Source: Macrostomum hystrix (Eukaryota; Platyhelminthes; Macrostomidae). From it: a stretch of DNA of 64,000 nucleotides. The translations under genes were made by a program, and so were the position numbers. The notes under the pieces were generated by a model. It had not been told where the DNA came from and searched no databases. It was given only the letters and a program-made list of their open reading frames with translations. The DNA lies in contig CATNEN010000029.1 in NCBI GenBank assembly GCA_950097015.1, positions 7,851,501-7,915,500 on the forward strand, in the 5' to 3' direction. Shown here in pieces: positions 57,301-64,000 of the stretch (its first letter is position 1; each line of letters begins with the position of its first letter).

Positions 57301-60300
57301 ACTTTAAATTTCAATTGCAAACTTATGTTAATCTGTGAAACCAATATTTGTATTTTGCGCATCACCTGATCCTGGAAAGTGCAGCCGCCAAAGGCCCAGA
57401 TACAAGCAAAGCAGAACAGCGGCTCCATCGCGTCCTTGGTTGCGTCGGCAGTGACACCATTCTCCGGCGTCATGATGCTCTCCAGCAGGCAGCAAAGCAT
57501 CTGCACGTGCGAAATCTCTGGTATTGGCGTCACCTTCTTGAACTTTGATTTAAGCACATCCAGGCAAGGCGGCACGTACTTGTCGAAAAGTACAGTCAGG
57601 TTGGCCTGCTCGGTCTGGCCGCCACGAGCGTTAATCCAAGAGGTCACAAATGGAAGCCAGCCGAGGTCCTGTTGAATCAAGGCACTGTTTCTTTTAAGAG
57701 GCTCTTTCCAAGAGATTGTAGCCTAGTGGTTAGGGCGTCGGACTCACGACTTGAAGGTCGGGGGTTCGATTCCCTGACTCCACTGAACAATTTGTGTCCT
57801 TTAGCAAGACACTTAACTCTGCATTGCTTCAGTTCACCCAGCTGTTAAATGGGTACCAGCATCAGCTGGGATAATTGAAGGTGGGTGTGTCGTCCAGTCC
57901 ATGGACTGAACAGCTGTACGCAGCCTTCAGATGCGCCGCGCATTAGCTGCGGCTGTGCTGTCGGCTGCACATCTGACCCAATTGGGGCAGGTGTAATAAG
58001 TTATTATTATGATTATCAATTCTTTTAGCTTTGAGTTTACTAAACAGTAGTAAGACCTCGATATTTTTCCGAAGGGGGAAAGACCACGGGGTATTTCAAA
58101 TACCAACTGCCTTAATTCACGATCGCTCCTAAACCGAATGACCGATTTTCAGAAAGTCCGTTTACAATGATAGAAATTTTCCGCCCTTTACGATGAACGC
58201 CTTACAAAGTTAATTGGTGACAGGCCAACTAATATTGCTCTGTATAAACCTCTATGCAAAATCCATGTTGGTTTAATAAAAAAATTACCAACATAATTCA
58301 TTAAATATAATCAACAATAGCCGAGATGGTTACATGATGAAATTTTTTGAGCCGAGAAATAATGCCTATATTGGTGGTTTTTGTCACTAGACACCCCGAT
58401 GAGAATCGTTGAGCATCTCGACGGTGCCGATGTTTTGTGATTCTGGAAGTTTTTTTCATCGGATAGAAGGGAAAGATTTTAGCCCCGTGTTCTAGATTTT
58501 CATTGCGAATATTTTAGGAGAAACAGAAAAAAAGAAAAAATCTGGGTATTTGAAATATCCCCTTCCAGTAACTTAGTTTTCAATCTGCTATTATTCAGGA
58601 CAGCACTCACCCCAGGGTTAATGTAAAGAATGCCGGCGCGAGATACTGTGGCCGGAGTAGCAGTTCTCAAATGGCTGATCTCGAACAGCAGTCGCATTGA
58701 CGGGGTGAGCGGAATGCGCTCGTTTGATGCCAGTGTCAGCACCTTATTGTCGTCCATGACTGTATTGAGCGATTCGATCCACATCGGATCGATGTCACCG
58801 TCCAGTACAATCCATTTGGGCCCGTCGTGGGTCACGTTGGCCAAATCGCGCATCACAACGGAGAAGATGCCGTCACGCCACTCCCTGGTGGCCGGGTTTA
58901 TAACGCCGAACAGTTCATCATTAGTCACAGCCTTGGGATTTAGATCCAAGGCCATTGGCTTTCGTTTCTGGTTCTGATAAGTCCTATTTAGCGTCTTCCA
59001 CACCTCGCTCTTGCCAGTGCCGGCAAAGCCGTTAATGAAGACCGAGTGGCGTACAGCGAACAGTTCCTGCAGCTGGACCACCTTTAGTATGAAGTTGTCC
59101 TCCGGCTGCAGGCCCAGGTCCAGAGCGGCCTGGCGCACCTGCTTCTCAAAGTCCAGGTCCCGCTTGCGCGGCACATCCAGCGCAGGGAACAGGTCGCGGA
59201 TGAGGCCCATGAACACTGGCATATCGTCAGTGACAATCTTCGGAATGTTGAAGTCGCGCAGGGCTCGCATGAGCACCTGATTCTCTGGCCTGGTTGGATC
59301 ACTTCGCTTGAGGGAGCCGGCCACGACAAGTACGGACTTAATGGCGCGCAGGCCCCAGTCGTAGTGGTCCTGCTTTGACAGCAGCTCTTTGCACAGTTCG
59401 TACAGCGTGATAAACTTCTTTGCCAGCAGGCGAGCTTCAAGGAAGCCTTCGGCTACAAGCATGATCTCGCAGATTAGGTCAAAGTCTGGCACAACCATGG
59501 CGCACGGCCGGAAAGAGGGCCTTCAGATTCTCAGGAAGCTCCGTACGGCCAGCATAGCTGCGGAGATTTTATGCATTTAGCAGTAACTAACAGCTTTACT
59601 TTAAAATACCATCAAATTGGTATACTTAATAACGACTGAACTTACCCAGGGTTCATGGTTATGAAAATTCCCACTGAAGTGCTCAAGCTGATCTCTTCGC
59701 CCAGAAATTTGAACTTGCCTCCCTCATCGATAGGACGATGCTCTTGCTGTTGCTGGCTGGCTGGCGGCAACAGCTTTCAGAGCGTCCTGGATGCACTTCA
59801 CCTGGACAGCCACCACGGATAGGACCTCCACGGCGATGCGGTTAAACTCATCGAAACAGCCCCAGGCACCGGACTGAGCAAGTCCTTTGTAGATATTGCC
59901 GATGGAGCGGTAGTCCATCTGCTCCGAGCAGTTGAACACGTACACCATCATGCCGAGTGCTCGGCCAAGATCTTTGGTTGTCTCCGTCTTGCCTGTGCCT
60001 ATAGTTGCAGAGTGTTCATCATATTGTGAGCACAATCATTGAAGCACGCACACAATGCAAGGCAACACTGACAAAGTACCACCAAATCACTTACCGGCTG
60101 GGCCAGCTGGTGCCCCACTCATGTATAGGTGCAGGGACTGCGTCAGCGTGATGTAGCATCTATCAGTTAATGGCGTTATCACCAAACGAGGCGTGTTGCC
60201 AAGGTACTCGTGGTAGTAGCGGAATTCGGCGTCGCAGATGTTAGCAAAACAGTCGCCCTGCTTGCTCATCCCATCTATTAAAGTTATAAAAAAAATTTAA

Positions 60301-63300
60301 GTCATTCGTTTTCAAAGACGCTCGCAGTGGTCGTCGTCAGAAATAGGTCAGAAACAATATTTTAAATATCTCACCTGTGTCTTAACTGTGATAGCCAAGT
60401 AAAGGCTTGAGAGTTTTCGACCTTCTGTGTGATCAGTTTTCCCACAATATCTCGATTGTGCACATCGATGGTGCAGATGGTCATGATCTTCTGTCGGTCC
60501 TGCGCACTCAAATCTCCAATGAGCAGGCTAATCAGAGCATTCAAATTGGCAATTTGCTTCTTATTGAACTCTTTCAGCGCATTCTCAAAGCCCTCCTCGA
60601 GCCGCGAGAAGGCCAGGTTGGTCTCCACAGTCCAGCCAATCTGCGAGCCGCTCAGAGCCACCTGAGCCGGGTAGTCGAAGATCCACTGGTCACGTGGCTT
60701 CTCTTCAAAGTTAGCCACGGCGTCGCTGAGGGTACGGCGCATGGTTTCTCGCATCTCCTTGAGCAGGATACTCAGCCAAACTTCTACTTGGCCATCCAGA
60801 GTTGGACGGCTGCTCAGCTTTACGAATTCGCCGTCCTTGCTCCACATCGCGTTAGCAGTCTTGGTTGCTTGGCCGTCACTGTTCTCAACGAATCGAAGCT
60901 TTGCCATGCTGTCAAACAGCTTTGTCAGGTGCTTCATTACCAGAACGGGCTCGTTTCCATGCGACAGGATGTCCAACAGATCGTTGTGTGAAACAAAGTA
61001 AAACCTAGGGAAGGCCAGCCGTTTAGTCTCCATGTAGTCCATGAGAGCTTTCTCGCACACGGACAGGTCCTGCTGAACCTTTTCCAACCGATGGTACTAG
61101 TCCAGCCTGGTTAGTTGACGCGACCACATTAGTGTGCCTAATAACCTCAGCTGCAATGCCCTTAAAGTCTTGGTCGATAGCCTCGAAACGCTGCGTGGAC
61201 TCCGGCAATTGGACTCGAATATCTTCCGAGCCAATGAAGATGGATTCCAGGTTAATCCAGGTTCGCTGCACCTCCAGATAGATGGCAAGAACCTGATCTG
61301 CAGTGGCTAGACGATGCACCCAGTCGCGAATCTGATCCAGAAAGTAAGATACGTGCTTGCTAGTCAGCATATTCTGCAGCTGGGCCTGGTTATCTTCCAG
61401 AGTCTCGATCACCTCATCGCTGGCTTTCACAATTGTGATGCCAGTGCGCTGATGCCGCTCGTGCTCTAATTCCATCACTAGCCAATTGGCTTCGATCTCC
61501 TTTAGAGTCTTCTCCATGGCCATCTCTTTGACTGCTTTGTCAACGATATTTCGCACTTCTTCCTCGTAGTGATGCAGCTCGAGCTGCAGCAGCTGGTGTA
61601 GCGTAGTACTCTCCGACATTGCGAAGCGGACTCCAGTAGCAAGCATGAGGGCAGCCCAGTGCCGATCCCGGATGGCCGGATTCCTCAGCTCGGTGACGGC
61701 TCGCAGGGAGGTGAGCATGTTCTTTACATCCATCTCGCCTCCAGCGTAGGCGTCCCATGAACGAACACCAGCGTCCAGTTGACGCAAAAGTTTTGCAAAG
61801 TTTTTGCACTCCAGGTCCATCATGTCGACATCGACCTGCATCCATGGCGTGTCCTGCCAGGCCTCGATGCTGGATCGGATTGTAAAAAGCAAATCCCACA
61901 GGCTCTTTAGCAGAAGCAGCTCTTTACGACACAGGCGGACTAATTTGAAGTCTGGAATGTTCACTTCGAAAAGTCGCCCGGATTCGACCAGCTCGGCTGC
62001 CTTTGCTTCGGCCTCTGACAAGCGACTGTTCCATCCGTCCATTTCGGTATACGGATCTGAGCAGCTCCTTTGAAAGGCTGAGCAGCATCTGAAAGCTTCC
62101 TGCAGGGCGCGTTGGCTCTGATCAAACTCAGAGGCTTCAGCACTGATGCGAGACACCTGCTGGTTCTGCAGCGGCAACAGACCTGTTCGCATCTGCGCCG
62201 CTGTCTTCTTGCAGTTACTCCAGCTCTCCGGCAAAGCTTCAAGCTGTTCGTGAACCTCTGGCGGCATCTCCTGGCCGTACTCTTTCAAAAGTTCGATGGT
62301 TTGCTGCAGCGGTTCAAACATCGCGTCCGTCTGAGCCTGGCGCTCCTTCTGAGCAGCCAGACGTGCCATAACAGCCACGAGATGATGATAGTCGCCAGGC
62401 TGGGGCTCATTGGTTAACACTTCTTTGGTCTCCTGAATGAAGCTGTCTAGCTCGCTTAGACTGTTAATCACGTGATTGATAAGGTGCTCTTTGAACAGGA
62501 GACTCCACTTCCGCACTGTGTTAAGCAGCGCCTGCTTGAAGGGCCTGGCGTCCACCCGGAGCCAGCCATTAAACACGACGTGCGGCTGCGTCTCGGCTAT
62601 CTCATTGTAGACTTCCTCAAAGTGGTCGATCTGCTCTCGGAACTGGGGAAGCGTCGGTGGCGACTCATCGACATCCTTGTTCGAGCTCCTCGTGGGTCAG
62701 CGTGTGACCGTAGAGCAGAAACTGGCGCAGGAATTCCTGGCGGTCGTCGGTCCACAGGCTGGCGTGCTTGCGGAACGATTCACGGTACTCCAATGCCTTG
62801 GACGTTGCTGGGGCGACGTGTTGTTCGACCAATGTTGAGCGGAGGTCATTTAACAGCTGATGACCTTCCAGGTCGGCCTGGTAGTTCTGATAGTCCGGGC
62901 TCTGTTCAACGAAATGACCAGCCACGCGCGGTATAAAACGGCCCTGTCGGAAGATGTCGCCCAGGAGTGTGTCGATGAGATCGTAGAAGGAGTCGGCGCT
63001 ACTACGACTGAGCGACTTCCGGAACTCAATTTGGGCGTGCTCAGTGTCCAGCTCCATCTTGATCTCGAACAGCGGCTGTTGATCCGAGCGCACTTCCGTG
63101 TGCTTGAGCAGGTAACTGAGGCTTGCAGTCACAACCTCGGTAAGCCCGTCCAGTACCATCTGGTCCAGAGTCTCCAGGTAGATTCGCCAGGTATTTGAAT
63201 CTGTTTGAAACTCGAACAGCTGCTGATTTTCCTGGATGAAGTTTTCCAAATTTCTTGTGAATTTATTGCACAAATTATTCTTGTGATGCTGATGCTGGCG

Positions 63301-63919
63301 AGCAAAGAAGTTTTGCTTTAGGAAAAACAAAGACTAAAACTAGGTCTATACTCACCTGAACCAGCCTGTGCACCTCTCGACCGACCTCCTCCACCTGTTT
63401 GTAGCGGAGCAGAATAACCTCCTCTCTGTCGTCGCATTTCAGGAGTGTCTCGTACTTCTCAGGCGTCCTCTCGTACACAGGTCGAGTAGCTAGGCCTCGC
63501 ACAACAGCTTGCAGCCGGTCCGTATTGGCGTGAGCCTGTACGACAATCTTGTGGGCGGCATGTACCGAGTCACGCAGCTTTTCAATGTAGGCCAGAGCGT
63601 CCGGACTCTCCCAAGTGACAGTGCTCAGGCCCTGCTCCGCCAGATTCTCGATGGACTGCATCCGGTCGCCCATTAGCTCACGCTCGTAGTGCAGCACAGA
63701 GTCGAGCAGGTAGTTGTACCAGCGCACCGTGTTGTACAGGTTGGCGTAGTAGATTCGCAGGGTCTCACGCTGAGCGAAGAGAGCCTCAGCGCCAGTTGGG
63801 ATTTCCACAGCGCCGGCCGCCGAGCTCAGGGTCAGGTTTGAGTCACTTTCAGTTGCCGGGGATGAGCTATTGCCATTCAACAGGCGAATGTACTTTACTT
63901 CGCTGAGTGCTGCCACCAG
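50277..63919 (-). CDS. DNAH9/11/17-like: Axonemal outer-arm dynein heavy chain, DNAH9/11/17 (beta) class, 5'-partial
   Basis: Ten minus-strand exons: 63919-63356, 63231-60375, 60274-60095, 59998-59646, 59557-58611, 57668-57366, 57081-56056, 55822-51885, 51774-51463, 51323-50277, all with GT-AG junctions in matching phase. They encode about 3840 codons of a roughly 4450-residue motor; the N-terminal exons lie beyond the right edge. Order: tail, linker, AAA1 (P-loop [19 protein letters not shown]), AAA2, AAA3, AAA4, stalk coiled coils with the microtubule-binding tip, AAA5, AAA6 and C-terminal domain ending VALLLQV. The AAA1 segment [20 protein letters not shown] and [20 protein letters not shown] marks the beta-type outer arm class rather than DNAH5/8 or inner-arm chains. 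The protein drives ciliary or flagellar beating. Seven single extra bases interrupt the frame (62675, 61097, 60264, about 59724-59790, 59513-59515, 52763-52767, about 52035-52062), yet no stop-creating substitution is seen. Confidence 0.93.
51463..51774 (-). CDS. Dynein exon: AAA6 / C-terminal region
   Basis: Acceptor tcctag|GAC, donor GCTTTG|gtaagc; [20 protein letters not shown] and [20 protein letters not shown], 104 codons, no frameshift. Confidence 0.92.
51885..55822 (-). CDS. Dynein exon: AAA4, stalk, AAA5 and AAA6
   Basis: Acceptor ttttcag|AGC, donor GATCAG|gtaagc, about 1312 codons. AAA4 P-loop [12 protein letters not shown] is near 55520. The antiparallel stalk coiled coils flank the microtubule-binding domain at roughly 54850-53900; AAA5 and AAA6 follow ([33 protein letters not shown]). 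Two extra bases: in the five-base run at 52763-52767 ([13 protein letters not shown]) and at about 52035-52062 (before [11 protein letters not shown]). Confidence 0.92.
56056..57081 (-). CDS. Dynein exon: AAA3
   Basis: Acceptor attgcag|CTG, donor TACCAG|gtaggc, 342 codons without frameshift. P-loop [11 protein letters not shown] near 56815, Walker [15 protein letters not shown] near 56610, and [16 protein letters not shown]. Confidence 0.92.
57366..57668 (-). CDS. Dynein exon: AAA2 small domain
   Basis: Acceptor caacag|GAC, donor GATCAG|gtgatg; [12 protein letters not shown] to [11 protein letters not shown], 101 codons, phase 0 at both ends. Confidence 0.9.
57714..58015 (+). mobile_element. 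tRNA-derived SINE, family A, full-length copy with intact pol III boxes
   Basis: Exact A box TAGCCTAGTGG at 57719-57729 and exact B box GGTTCGATTCC at 57763-57773. The body includes TTTAGCAAGACACTTAACTC, GGGTACCAGCATCAGCTGGG, the palindrome CAGTCCATGGACTG (57895-57908), GCGGCTGTGCTGTCGGCTGC and an ATT-rich tail. This is the best reference copy of the family in the window. Confidence 0.88.
58040..58570 (+). mobile_element. MITE-like element, family D, near full-length copy
   Basis: The left end TAAACAGTAGTAAGACC is followed by GGGGTATTTCAAATACC; the right end carries GGGTATTTGAAATATCCCC and CCAGTAACTTA, the inverted counterpart. Interior blocks are shared with the other copies. The right end lies about 40 bases from the dynein donor at 58610. 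Confidence 0.72.
58611..59557 (-). CDS. Dynein exon: AAA1 end and AAA2
   Basis: Starts [15 protein letters not shown]. One extra T in the run complementary to 59513-59515 must be removed to read [13 protein letters not shown]2 P-loop [11 protein letters not shown] is near 59030 and [20 protein letters not shown] near 58800. Ends ILYINPG at donor GGG|gtgagt. Confidence 0.9.
59646..59998 (-). CDS. Dynein exon: AAA1 Walker A end and Walker B
   Basis: Begins GC-ACA-GGC, completing [11 protein letters not shown], and contains the Walker B CFDEFNRI. After QDALKAV the frame moves by one into a Gln-rich linker and [14 protein letters not shown], ending FITMNPG. The extra base lies somewhere in 59724-59790, within GCC/AGCC-rich sequence. 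Confidence 0.88.
60095..60274 (-). CDS. Dynein exon: AAA1 entry and first half of Walker A
   Basis: Acceptor ttaatag|A, donor GCCG|gtaagt. Reads [18 protein letters not shown] and [20 protein letters not shown] up to GAPAGPAG; the P-loop is split by the intron. An extra base at 60264 lies between RWDE and KQGD. Confidence 0.9.
60375..63231 (-). CDS. Dynein exon: stem end and linker
   Basis: Acceptor catccag|GAA, donor CACAG|gtgaga, phase 2. About 951 codons covering the end of the stem and the linker ([40 protein letters not shown]). Its length is a phase-consistent number plus two: one extra base in the CC at 62675-62676 ([13 protein letters not shown]) and one at 61097 (NQAGL|YHRLEKV). Confidence 0.88.
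63356..63919 (-). CDS. Dynein exon: tail (N-terminal stem) segment
   Basis: Acceptor cccgtag|CTG, donor CTGGTTCAG|gtgagt, phase 0. Encodes 188 residues of stem ([20 protein letters not shown] and following helices). The preceding exon is outside the window. Confidence 0.88.
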
Positions 63920-64000
63920 CTACGGGTGGGCAGGTGAGGTCACCAAGGTAAGTCAGCAGAATATTATATCGAGTAAGCTCTTATTGAACAAAAGTTCAAA
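63920..64000 (-). other. Dynein intron entering the window
   Basis: Intronic sequence upstream of the acceptor at 63920-63921; the donor and earlier exons lie beyond the right edge. Confidence 0.6.

Larger units (their letters stand above)
57669..58610 (-). other. Dynein intron made almost wholly of two mobile elements
   Basis: The 942-bp intron contains a full SINE A (57714-58015) and a MITE-like element (58040-58570), each within about 45 bases of a splice site. Confidence 0.75.

Noticed and set aside
57714-57785. Functional tRNA genes at the SINE heads (57714, 21757, 40815, 42475 and others)
   Set aside because: Pol III boxes are present, but acceptor stems do not close properly and the sequence continues into conserved SINE bodies found at several sites.
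50262-63198. Plus-strand reading frames of 60-235 codons opposite the dynein exons
   Set aside because: Shadows of the GC-rich dynein coding strand; no homology.
51885-63231. Programmed +1 ribosomal frameshifting as explanation of the dynein breaks
   Set aside because: The seven sites share no slippery motif or stop codon at the shift point, and other genes here lack such sites. Assembly insertion errors explain them better.

Overview
The window is animal nuclear DNA. Its genes are split by GT-AG introns, and it carries an axonemal dynein heavy chain, a protocadherin-type cadherin, a fibrinogen-domain protein and an LAT-type amino-acid transporter. Coding exons are GC-rich, while introns and intergenic DNA are AT-richer and full of tRNA-derived SINEs and minisatellites. 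A gene for a ciliary outer-arm dynein means an animal with motile cilia. A flatworm or other spiralian fits, but that is inference and no species marker was recognised.

Layout. 1-2630 (+): last exons of an SLC17 organic-anion transporter. 3315-4574 (-): two-exon secreted fibrinogen-domain protein. 7466-7924 (-): unrecognised single-exon ORF. 8430-9236 (+): decayed 3' end of a Ty3/gypsy retrotransposon with its 3' LTR. 9484-10545 (-): KChIP/neuronal-calcium-sensor-like EF-hand protein. 11115-15434: gene-poor block of four minisatellites or microsatellites, including a 46-bp satellite with a five-unit higher-order repeat. 15521-21205 (-): complete five-exon protocadherin. 21206-25600: SINEs and two tandem arrays. 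25601-38152 (-): complete nine-exon SLC7 (LAT-type) transporter whose introns and 3' end hold six different tandem arrays. 38153-44080: AT-rich intergenic DNA with SINEs and a 25-bp array. 44798-46350 (+): small secreted cysteine-rich protein, 3' exons. 46795-49214: SINE followed by a 2.1-kb 16-bp minisatellite. 50277-63919 (-, continuing past the right edge): outer-arm dynein heavy chain of the DNAH9/11/17 (beta) class, lacking only its N-terminal part.

Exon joins were checked by intron phase and by family similarity: protocadherin 1004 aa, SLC7 492 aa and fibrinogen protein 387 aa all assemble without a frameshift. The dynein does not: seven places need one extra base removed to keep the conserved frame. 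No two genes here form an obvious functional unit; they look like ordinary unrelated neighbours.

The most novel content is repetitive: (i) a dispersed family with terminal inverted repeats (MITE-like, about seven copies); (ii) three tRNA-derived SINE families, one carrying a conserved 14-bp palindrome; (iii) a 36-bp perfect palindrome flanked by 8-bp direct repeats; (iv) a 46-bp satellite in an AABAB super-period; (v) a seven-unit array of NF-Y-type CCAAT sites in an SLC7 intron; (vi) a 2.2-kb pyrimidine-rich minisatellite abutting an SLC7 splice acceptor. No CRISPR array, operon or phage-like system is present.
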